Source: Entrophospora sp. SA101
Lineage: Eukaryota; Glomeromycota; Glomeromycetes; Entrophosporales; Entrophosporaceae
Direction: 5' to 3'
Assembly: GCA_958430865.1 (NCBI GenBank)
Contig: CAUDNR010000580.1
Span: 87,920-99,799, forward strand
Length of the DNA: 11,880 nucleotides
Part shown: piece by piece, positions 1 through 6,771 of the stretch
Layout of the letters: each line of letters starts with the position of its first letter
How positions within the stretch are numbered: position 1 is the stretch's first letter
Position numbers and translations under genes: made by a program
Notes under the pieces: model-generated
Databases searched by the model: none
What the model saw: the letters and a program-made list of their open reading frames with translations, nothing else
What the model was told of the DNA's origin: nothing

Positions 1-154
1 AAAAATCAAAGGCAAGTGATTGTTTTTACTTAGAGGCACGAAAATTGTTTAATAATGAGTTTACGTTCAATTCATTCACCAAAGTCCATTGTACAGAAAA
101 CGTGTCATGTCAATCATATATTAAAATCAGTCACTGTGAAATGTCGTCCGACTA

Positions 155-316
155 ATAAAATGTAAATTTTAATTCCTTACATGATGTATGTTATGAAAAC
201 CCATAAAATGTAAGTTTTAATTCCTTAAACAATGTATGCTATTGTTTTAATGTAAAAAACGTATATCTTAATTCCTTACACAGTGTATGTTATTTCTTAC
301 ACAATGTATGTTATTA
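155..316. repeat. degenerate short tandem repeat
   Basis: Four copies of a core close to TTAATTCCTTACACAATGTA followed by TGTTAT lie at about 169-194, 217-242, 268-293 and, truncated at its left end, 292-314. The first two are preceded by ATAAAATGTAA. Spacing is about 48 and 51 nt between the first three copies, while the last is directly adjacent. The copies differ at several positions, so the array is old. No function is evident. Confidence 0.7.
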
Positions 317-443
317 TCCTGGTAAAAAAAAAACCAATATGTATTTTTTGACATAAAATGATTATCATTAATTTTTTTACAAAAATTGATTGGATACACT
401 TATTTTATCATTAAAACATCTTTATTTTTTGCAGTAATTTGTG

Positions 444-518
444 TACTTAAAACATACTTATTTTCCACTTATACAAAAATAAAATTTATATAGTATAAAA
501 ATAAGTATGTTTTAAGTA
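444..518. repeat. perfect 21-bp inverted repeat (hairpin)
   Basis: The arm at 444-464 is the exact reverse complement of the arm at 498-518, with a 33-nt spacer. Inside the spacer, TTATAC (469-474) can pair with GTATAA (493-498), competing for the first base of the right arm. A perfect 21-bp match stands out even in AT-rich DNA because both arms contain the mixed-sequence core AAAACATACTTAT. It could be the remnant of a small inverted-repeat transposon or a hairpin RNA locus. The sequence does not decide between these. Confidence 0.75.
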
Positions 519-1861
519 TTATTAACTTTAGAATAAAAAATTAAGAATTATTAAAAAATTCAATTTGTGCATTTCCTTTTTAATTTTTTTACACTTATTT
601 TTTAATATCAACAAACACACTTAAATGTAACTAAAATATGCCACATGAGTTTGTTACCAAGTTTTTATGATTGTTTTTCTTATTTATAGATAAATTTTTT
701 TAACATAGGAAAACAACAAAATTAAACCAATTAACATTTTTTTATTTTTTTGAATGAAATTTTGATAGTCTGTTTTTTTAGCTTTGATGTTTCGCGAAAA
801 TGGTTGTGTTGTGTAATAATAGATAAATTTTTTTGGCACAAAAAATGTATTCATTTTTACATCATTTTTGTAAATTCTTTTTTTTTTTTGGCAAATTCTT
901 AACATTTTTTTGTAAACTAAAATGTAAAGGCTCGGTAACCAAGCAAGCTATGTGAATAATCTTTCCACAATTGTATTTAAAAACACTCAATTAATAGTCT
1001 ATCAGTGAGTTTTTTTGATTATATTAGTAGAGAATTTTTTATAAAGGTTCAAAGTTGTCAATTTTATTGATTTTTACTATTTTGGAGGTGTCACAAAAAT
1101 TTCAAAATAACATTTAAAAAATCCGCATATATGAAAATTTATTATTGATGTTTATTATTTTTGATGATCAACCATTGTGACCAACCCCAATAATGGATGA
1201 CAATCCATGATCAAAGGTAAAATGTTGATTTGATGAAGTCAATGAAAAGTTGAAAAGTAAATAATATATTAGACTGTATAACAAAAAACCAAGCCTATGT
1301 ATTAAAAACATTCAATAAAGAAATACTATATTAATTTTTTTATTTATTATAAACATTTTTTTTTTATCAATTTGAAACTAAATTTCCTTCCCTCCCAAAT
1401 TTGCGTAATGATCTTCAAGCCAATAAAATTTAATTTTTACGTGATATCTGGAAGGGAGATCGTCACAAAATATAGTCAATGAAATCAAATGTCCACTATG
1501 CTGATAAAATAAAAAACAACAATGAATTCAATTATTGAAATTAAATAGCTCTTAAATGTAGAATAAACAAATTTTTTTATTTTACCAAACAGTTCTCATC
1601 GGTTGGAAAAAAAAGATATTTATTACTATTGCACGATAAATGTTTATCATCAAAGAAAGAAAAAGAGTCACGTAGATCGATTTCAGAAAAATAAAAAAAT
1701 TTTTTTTTGAAATTTACCACCCAGCGAAAACAAAAAATTCCTTCCTAAAAAATTAGGTTTGAAAAACAAAGATTTTTGTTTACAATTGCAATTGCAACCT
1801 GTTTTATAAAACAAGCGAGCTTTTACTTTTTTTATGCATTACACAACCACTTTGCTGTGCT

Positions 1862-2214
1862 ATGCGAGAACAAAAATTCATTTATTTTAAGTTAGATTTT
1901 GCTCCTTCTTTGTCGCAAAGAGCAAAAAAAAAAGACATCACTCGGGTCAAGACAATAGTCTATGCTATTAAATCCAAAAGATATGAATAGGACAGCCGTT
2001 TCCACTTTTTTTTTTCGTAGAGAAATTCCCCTCAAGCTATTTCAGCGCACGGAACTCAACCTTCTACATTCAGCTACTATGTCCCTATCCATCTTCAAGA
2101 GATCAAGTTAAAATTCAAGTTTACGAATGCGCACACTACGTTCAAACCATGAAATCATTTGTCGTTATACAACATTATTACAGGAGAGACCGTTCTGATG
2201 GCACAAAATTTTAA
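1862..2214 (+). CDS. weak candidate two-part gene, unknown product
   Basis: I do not recognise this. An ATG at 1862 opens 42 codons (MREQKFIYFKLDF...), rich in Lys and Arg, ending in TAG at 1988. A T-rich 3' splice-like site (ending TTTTTCGTAG at 2020) follows. After it two frames stay open: one to TGA near 2150 and one to TAA at 2212-2214 (includes SSYFSARNSTFYIQ and QHYYRRDRSD). Splicing from a GT in phase 0 near 1942 or 1952 would join the first part to the shorter frame. A single-base slip would join it to the longer one. Donors are poor. A TATA-like box lies about 50 nt upstream of the ATG. It could equally be chance open sequence. Confidence 0.2.
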
Positions 2215-2234
2215 CCCACGCAATTGTTGATTGA

Positions 2235-2239
2235 CCAAT
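2235..2239 (+). promoter_or_regulatory. CCAAT box
   Basis: GACCAATCAAAA contains a CCAAT element about 145 nt upstream of the ATG at 2382. CCAAT boxes bind the HAP/NF-Y complex in fungi. Two further copies (2653-2657 and 2683-2687) lie downstream of that ORF and upstream of the next one. Three CCAATCA motifs in about 450 nt is more than casual, but promoter function is inferred. Confidence 0.35.
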
Positions 2240-2381
2240 CAAAATCATGAATTTAAAAATAAATGTTAATAAAAACGTTTGATTCATTCGTCAACACAAA
2301 TGGTTCGAATTTAAGTAGTTGGAAGCAACCATGCGACAAACCTTTGAAATAGTCTAATAAATAAAATTGTACTATTCGAAA

Positions 2382-2636
2382 ATGTATTTAAAGGGTTGGT
2401 TTTCAACTTGGTTGAAAAATAGCTCTCTTCCTAACTCTTCTCTTGACCATATCTCTCAATATAATCAAAATAACCTTAATATAACGAATGTCGACGAAAT
2501 GATTGTAAAAGGTTTTTTTGCATGTTCTAATAAATTTTCCACCATCAACTGTATTTTTTCGTTTAATCTTTTTGTCACACTTTCTTTTAGTGCGTTGACA
2601 TTTTATTTGATTTACATATTAATACAAAAAGATTAA
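2382..2636 (+). CDS. hypothetical small protein with C-terminal membrane segment
   Basis: The ATG at 2382 opens 84 codons ending in TAA. The N-terminal half (GWFSTWLKNSSLPNSS) is polar and rich in Asn and Ser. Residues about 53-81 (INCIFSFNLFVTLSFSALTF, then YLIYILIQ) form one strongly hydrophobic stretch followed by a short charged tail, KD. This is the layout of a tail-anchored membrane protein. I recognise no family. An in-frame TTG at 2367 would add only five residues, so I chose the ATG. T-rich DNA easily mimics membrane segments, so this may be chance. The CCAAT box upstream is mild support. Confidence 0.3.
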   Translation: MYLKGWFSTWLKNSSLPNSSLDHISQYNQNNLNITNVDEMIVKGFFACSNKFSTINCIFSFNLFVTLSFSALTFYLIYILIQKD

Positions 2637-2759
2637 AAAACGCGTTTTTTTACCAATCAGTCTTCACTCGAATTTGAATTAACCAATCAATTGTTTACGT
2701 ACGTACAAAGAAAACAGGTGAAGTCAAAATGTTTGTTACTAAATTGGGGTTTTAATTTT

Positions 2760-2933
2760 ATGCAAAATGAGACAATCGGTGAGAAACCTGCACGAAGGTC
2801 AATCACCTTACTGATTTTGGAAGGTGGTCATGGCATGCAAATGTTTTCGTTTCTTACTTGTGTTAATAAAGTAAAAAATACAAATAAAAGATTTGATTCG
2901 GAAATTAGGTATTTCAACAACAAATCGGCATAA
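2760..2933 (+). CDS. weak hypothetical ORF, 57 residues
   Basis: The ATG at 2760 gives 57 codons (MQNETIGEKPARRS, then ITLLILEGGHGMQMF). CCAAT boxes at 2653-2657 and 2683-2687 lie about 75-105 nt upstream. The composition is less homopolymeric than most open frames here, but there is no recognisable domain, no splice evidence and no obvious partner. A short ATG ORF that ends early (2728) precedes it. This is probably not a gene, and I list it only because the context is promoter-like. Confidence 0.15.
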   Translation: MQNETIGEKPARRSITLLILEGGHGMQMFSFLTCVNKVKNTNKRFDSEIRYFNNKSA

Positions 2934-2974
2934 AACCCTAATTTTGGCAACATCTGTGAAAAAAATAGGTCATT

Positions 2975-2991
2975 TATATATATATATATAT
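2975..2991. repeat. TA dinucleotide microsatellite
   Basis: An uninterrupted alternating TA run of about 17 nt lies between CATT and GCAAAA. This is a simple repeat with no gene around it. Confidence 0.85.
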
Positions 2992-3361
2992 GCAAAAAAC
3001 AATCTCATGATAATGAAGCTGATTAATTAATATCTAAAATTTTCTTTGATTTAATTTATAATTATGTGGATTAGTTCACAATGTTGCATGTTTCGCCTAA
3101 AATATTATTATTATCAATTTCTAATTCCAGTAACAATATTAACAATATTAAGGCAAAAAATCTTTATTTTTTTTAAATTAAAAATAAAAAAAATGGGGTT
3201 TTTAATAAAATAAATAAAAAAATGTCTTTTCTTAAAAATAAATTAACCACCCCCCGTTTGGTATTTTTTTTTTCCACAAAAAGAAGTCTTGCGTGTATAA
3301 ATAAATTTAAAAGAGAGTCTGGAGGAACATAACCATCTTTGAAGATGTAAATCATTTTACC
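2992..3361. other. gene-free AT-rich stretch
   Basis: I see no supportable gene. The minus-strand open frame at 3173-3355 is mostly Phe, Leu and Lys from A and T runs. ACAATATTAACAATATTAA at 3132-3150 is a direct 9-nt duplication. Confidence 0.5.
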
Positions 3362-3760
3362 TTATTCCATACTTGCGTAATTATTTGCATAGTGGTTGGA
3401 ACTTAAACAATAAAAACATTTGCCGGTGTATTTTGGAAGGATATTAGGGCACTCATTTGGTTTATGACCTTTATTCCTCTGGGTGATATAGACATCTTTT
3501 GCAGAAATTAACATTCTAGTTGTGGGAGTGTAAGTGGTATTTGTTGGTGAGCTGTATAAAGGTTATAAGGTGATGGTGGTTCTTCATTAAATTTTCTTTT
3601 ATAATTTTGTAGTGATGGTGACGAATGATTGTTTGTTACTAGGAAAAAAAATTACGCAGTGACACTTGTTTCCTTTGCCGATTGTGATCATTTTTATGAA
3701 ATTTTGCATTTCCTTGTTGTCATCGTTGTTTTGTTGTTGTTGATGTTTGTATTATCTAGG
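3362..3760 (-). pseudogene. Gag-like remnant with two CCHC zinc knuckles
   Basis: Read on the minus strand, the segment ends in GKCFYCLSSNHYANNYASME and TAA at 3364-3362. CFYCLSSNHYANNY is a CX2CX4HX4C zinc knuckle with the last Cys replaced by Tyr. Upstream, CKRC (3503-3492) and then GHKPNEC (to 3449) form a second knuckle, interrupted by a frameshift. Further upstream, in other frames, are QNYKRKFNEEPPSPYN and QQGNAKFHKNDHNRQRKQ, polar Lys/Asn/Gln-rich segments typical of nucleic-acid-binding Gag or knuckle proteins. At least two frameshifts and several stops make it a pseudogene. Paired knuckles at a C terminus are usual for retrotransposon Gag, though a host zinc-knuckle protein is possible. 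No reverse transcriptase or LTR is visible beside it. Confidence 0.5.
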
Positions 3761-4005
3761 GGTAAGTAAATAAATGGGGGGACAACTCAATGTTACACAT
3801 TTAGATCTTGTGAATCCAAAACTGTCACGCCTTAAAAATTAAAAATGATGCGCATTTCATAGTAAAAAATTAAACATTACATATACACAAGTGTTTTTAA
3901 GCAGCTGATACACTAAAGTTATGTTAAAAAAGTTGAAAGGTTTATGCCTGTCAAATTATATCTTGATTGGGATAAAAATGGCATTTTTATTAATTTTTAC
4001 TCTTT
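3761..4005. other. no gene seen
   Basis: This is AT-rich sequence with stops in all frames of the minus strand. The plus-strand ATG at 3944 opens a frame that runs opposite the better-supported minus-strand exon at 4006-4405, so I treat it as a shadow. Confidence 0.4.
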
Positions 4006-4405
4006 TTATTTATTAAGAATTGCAAATATTATTGACATTAAAATAATTTTATTCCATGGAAAAACACTTGTTTTTAAATGGTCAACAATTAAAGGAATTA
4101 GTACATTTTTTCTCTTATTAGTTGTTTGTACTCCAAATGCCCACAATAACCAGAGAAGCTCTGTAACTAAAAAAATTTTAGAAAATAAAGTTTCAGCATC
4201 ATCAAGTTTTGCCCATAATCGAAGTTGAGTTAATGCAAGCACTGGATCAGTCAGTAAATTTGCTTTTTTTATTTGGTTGAGATTCTTGTCTTTTTCTTTG
4301 TTTGTAGGATTCTGCTTATTTGAATGCACTATCTTGAGATTCTCTCTGAGGCCTGCTGTACCTTTTCCTGATATGTATCCATTATGTTGTCTCCATGTTT
4401 TTGGG
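4006..4405 (-). CDS. putative terminal exon of an unidentified gene
   Basis: About 133 codons are open on the minus strand, ending in TAA at 4008-4006, directly after a good 3' splice site (TTTTTCCTATTTTTAG, AG at 4407-4406). The protein starts PKTWRQHNGYISGKGTAGLR, continues through a Lys/Asn-rich stretch (NKEKDKNLNQIKK), then LTDPVLALTQLRLWAKLDDA and a hydrophobic part (LVTELLWLLWAFG), ending with LIVDHLKTSVFPWNKIILMS. The mixture of Trp, Asp and Gly in the middle is more protein-like than nearby open frames. A possible donor for the preceding intron is GTATTG at 4516-4511 (intron 111 nt). No intact upstream exon joins cleanly, so this may belong to a decayed gene or transposon. I do not recognise the family. 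Confidence 0.4.
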
Positions 4406-4550
4406 CTAAAAATAGGAAAAATATTAAATATTTGATACCTTCAATATTTACTAATAGGCTTTTAGACTATATGATAAAATACTAAGAATATTATTAACTT
4501 ATTAGTATGCCAATACCTTAATTATTTTTTCAAAGAATATTGGTCAGATA

Positions 4551-5000
4551 TCAGATTCTGAAATCTGATTGATGCCCTATTACCAATTTGGCATCATTTG
4601 ACCAGTAAAAAGAGAACCAACAGATTATATATAAGCAATGAAAGATGGACCCTAAATTAACACAAAAGAATTTCAAATCATGCACAAACATAACAGCCTG
4701 ATAGTTTGATTGGCATAGTGGTGTAGCCTTGATTTCCATGCAATTTTTTTTTTTATTATATAATTAATTATATATCTTTAATAAAACAAACATGACTTAG
4801 CTATTTAACCATTTCCTTGTATGTGAATGCCTCCATCCACCAAATATTCATGATGGTCATGATGATTATTCAATACATTTGATGTTATAATTGGCATAAC
4901 AAACAATTGCATCACCCAGGTAGTAATGATACCAAGGCCATGCATAAATGAAACTTTTAATAATGCATGTCTACCCAGATCTCCGGGATTCACAAAATAA
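4551..5000 (-). pseudogene. coding-like fragments, unidentified, probably decayed
   Basis: Two minus-strand open stretches lie head to tail. The first, 4993 to 4805, contains NPGDLGRHALLKVSFMHGLG, then ITTWVMQLFVMPIITSNVL and a His-rich tail (NNHHDHHEYLVDGGIH). The second, 4739 to 4551, contains PLCQSNYQAVMFVHDLKFF and a hydrophobic Cys-rich part (FHCLYIICWFSFYW). An AT-rich gap of about 60 nt separates them, with no convincing acceptor. Both are on the same strand as the exon at 4006-4405, so they may be remains of the same gene or element. I recognise neither. Confidence 0.25.
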
Positions 5001-5190
5001 ATTATTTTTCCTGATTATCAATTGTGGTTCCTTATGAATAATAAATCTGATGTTGATCACAGGTGTCAGATTTAATTAAATTTTCCCATCACAAACATGT
5101 GGTTATGTGCTTTTACACGCCTCATAACTATGGATTTTTTCCACAGGTGAGGTCCCCCACAAGTTGGAAGGCTTTGGACAAAACATTTCC

Positions 5191-5391
5191 CTATCTTCCC
5201 CTCAGACCAGGCTTGGATGTCACCATATGGGTATGAATATCAGCATTTGTGTGATGATTGCTGCATGTTATTGCCACACTAGCATAAAAGTTGGTGTTAA
5301 GACTGGGTTGAAAATTCTGCAACTCAGGAGGTTGCAACCTGGATTGCTGTTTTGGATTTTCCCTGAATTCAGAGTTTTGATTCCTGGGTTG
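5191..5391 (-). CDS. putative Gln-rich exon fragment, unidentified
   Basis: Minus-strand DNA reads TTTTCATAAAAATTACAG and then opens 66 codons from 5391 to a TAG at 5193-5191. The peptide is rich in Gln, Asn and Pro (QPRNQNSEFRENPKQQ, LQPPELQNFQPSLNTNFY) and ends TSKPGLRGR. The acceptor-like site sits exactly where the AT-rich flank changes to more balanced composition, which suggests an exon edge. The plus strand is also open here (5164-5397), without an ATG near its start, and I take that as the shadow. Such Q/N/P-rich stretches are common in fungal regulators and in Gag proteins. The stop and the lack of clean neighbours suggest decay. Confidence 0.3.
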   Translation of the reverse strand, partial: QPRNQNSEFRENPKQQSRLQPPELQNFQPSLNTNFYASVAITCSNHHTNADIHTHMVTSKPGLRGR

Positions 5392-5509
5392 CTGTAATTT
5401 TTATGAAAAGAAAAGTATTAATATTTAACAATTAATTATTTAAATGTTTATTTTGTTGAAAAAAATATATACATTGATAGTGTACATTTTCTGTGCTTAA
5501 CATCCATGT

Positions 5510-5825
5510 GACCCTAAGCCTGGACAAAAGATCCCTTTCTATGAGTTTGGCTGGTACATCCCAAAGGTGTCCCCTGTCTTGTCAGTGGCATGCCTACTCA
5601 CCAACAACCTACCCCATTTACTAAAATAACAAATTCAGTTGGTCAGATAAAAATTAAAGAGAAGCAGAAAATTTGGGAAAATGTGTAACTTATAACATAC
5701 CAAAATCCGAACCATTTTATAAATTTTTCCTTGTTGGCCATATTGCTGACAAGGATGTATATAATCATGCAATAATTTTAACCTACAGGACAGAGGACTG
5801 ATTGGGCAAAAACCCAATCCAGTCC
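5510..5825 (-). pseudogene. short coding-like patches with splice-like sites
   Basis: On the minus strand, FIKWFGFW is followed by GTATGT near 5702 and then a T-rich tract ending in TTATTTTAG near 5622, which looks like a short intron. After it, KWGRLLVSRHATDKTGDTFG, then MYQPNS, is open before a TAG, and KGIFCPGLGSHGC follows in the same frame. The patch is richer in G+C than its flanks. It lies between the coding-like blocks at 5191-5391 and 6005-6219 on the same strand. I cannot identify it, and the in-frame stop argues for a pseudogene. Confidence 0.25.
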
Positions 5826-5936
5826 CCTATTCAAAATCATTAAATTGGTTAAACAGAGAATTTACGAAAATGATTATACAAAACAAACACTATTTTACAA
5901 CTTCCCTCTTAGCATCAGAGTCCAAATGAAATTTCA

Positions 5937-6219
5937 ATGGCCACCAACCCTGCTCTGGATTGCGACCTCCTGTGCTTGAAACAAGCTGCAGATTCTTTTA
6001 ATATTCATCTGCAGAGTTGCGACTTGGTCACAGTGCCATCCTTGCCTAGAGGCGGAATCGTTGCAGGCAACATTTCGGCCAGCGTGCCAGCAGCCATCTC
6101 TGGTCTGGGAAGATTAGTGAAAGTGTCATTGACGATTGGTGCAGTCTTGGTAAACTCCAGGACATGTCCACACCCCCCTGGAGTTCGGTAGCATCATTGT
6201 ATCATCGGGTGACACTAGT
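5937..6219. other. GC-richer coding-like island, strand ambiguous
   Basis: About half G+C by eye in a window that is otherwise strongly AT-rich. On the plus strand an ATG at 5937 in good context (TTCAATGG) opens 84 codons to TAG at 6189-6191 (MATNPALDCDLLCLKQAADS, later ISASVPAAISGLGRLVKVSL). On the minus strand SPDDTMMLPNSRG (from about 6213) shifts by one base at a six-base C run (6173-6178). It then continues CGHVLEFTKTAPIVNDTF, NLPRPEMAAGTLAEMLPATI, PPLGKDGTVTKSQLCR to TGA at 6007-6005. The minus reading matches the strand of the neighbouring patches; the plus reading has a real start codon. I do not recognise either protein. Composition suggests a different origin from its surroundings. 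Confidence 0.3.
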
Positions 6220-6771
6220 CAGATTAGCCTTATGTACACGAGGAACAGGTGAATGACTGTAATGTGTTCAAGGCAGCGTGCGTGCGTGCTTCAACACCTG
6301 TAAATTTCCTGTAATCAAACATTGCATATTCGAAATGTCTCTTTTTTCAATGGTGTGCTGCCTTGATTTCTTGTATAGTAATATATATAATATTTATGAT
6401 AATATTATTAATGGTCACGAAAAACAAAATATTATCAATGAAAATCTTGTAATTACCCAGCAAGATCTGCTCCGCGTTTTGATTTCCATTAAAATATTTA
6501 TTATAACCAATAAAGACAACAAATATATATATCAATTCAAGTAAAAAATAGTACCTCTGGTTAGTTATTAAAACGTCTTCTTTAGGAGACCCAAACCAAA
6601 CCAAACAACAACACTCATGTTTTGTCACCTTGGACACCGTCAAAAAATAAATTGTTTTTCCAAGAAAAAAATCAATTCGCGTCTGTCCTACCAAAAAAAA
6701 AACCAATAGGATAAATAATCAATGTGTATGCGTCGATCAAATCATAAACTTCTTTTTAAAAATTTTTATTG
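6220..6771. other. intergenic region upstream of the main gene
   Basis: No gene is supportable. The longest open frame of the window lies here on the minus strand (6706-6347, 119 codons) but contains no ATG at all, so at most it could be an internal exon. The alternating GTGC/GTGT stretch around 6273-6288 and a small AT repeat around 6380-6410 are simple sequence. The last 70 nt contain the promoter-like CCAAT box of the downstream gene. Confidence 0.4.
6703..6707 (+). promoter_or_regulatory. CCAAT box of the main gene
   Basis: AACCAATAGG lies 65 nt before the proposed ATG at 6772, a usual distance for a fungal CCAAT element. T-rich sequence (TTCTTTTTAAAAATTTTTATT) separates it from the start codon. 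Function is inferred from position only. Confidence 0.35.

Larger units (their letters stand above)
1..1861. other. AT-rich region without a recognisable gene
   Basis: Apart from the tandem repeat at 155-316 and the inverted repeat at 444-518, listed separately, I see no supportable gene here. Long A and T runs dominate and stops are frequent in all six frames. The open frame at 684-905 on the minus strand is made largely of homopolymer-derived Lys, Phe, Ile and Tyr codons and is not credible. A TATA-like TTTTATAAAAC near 1801-1811 could serve the weak ORF that begins at 1862. Confidence 0.6.

Noticed and set aside
155..316. Possible CRISPR-like repeat array
   Set aside because: Repeats are degenerate, spacing is irregular and the sequence between them is itself partly repeated. 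The genome is eukaryotic.
684..905. Minus-strand open frame of 73 codons
   Set aside because: Built from A/T homopolymers, with a Lys/Phe/Ile/Tyr composition. No splice or promoter support.
3173..3355. Minus-strand open frame just after the zinc-knuckle remnant
   Set aside because: Phe/Leu-rich peptide from T runs, separated by the remnant's own stop. No motif.
3944..4228. Plus-strand ATG ORF of 94 codons
   Set aside because: It overlaps the longer minus-strand frame at 4006-4405, which has a better amino-acid mix and a T-rich acceptor at its start. The plus reading is probably the shadow, though it has a true ATG.
5164..5397. Plus-strand open frame of 77 codons
   Set aside because: Starts at TTG, and it mirrors a minus-strand frame that begins exactly at an acceptor-like ATTACAG.
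6347..6706. Longest open frame of the window, minus strand, 119 codons
   Set aside because: It contains no ATG (the first codon is TTG), is full of Ile, Phe and Asn from AT-rich DNA, and spans the promoter side of the main gene. I could not find clean splice sites to make it an internal exon.
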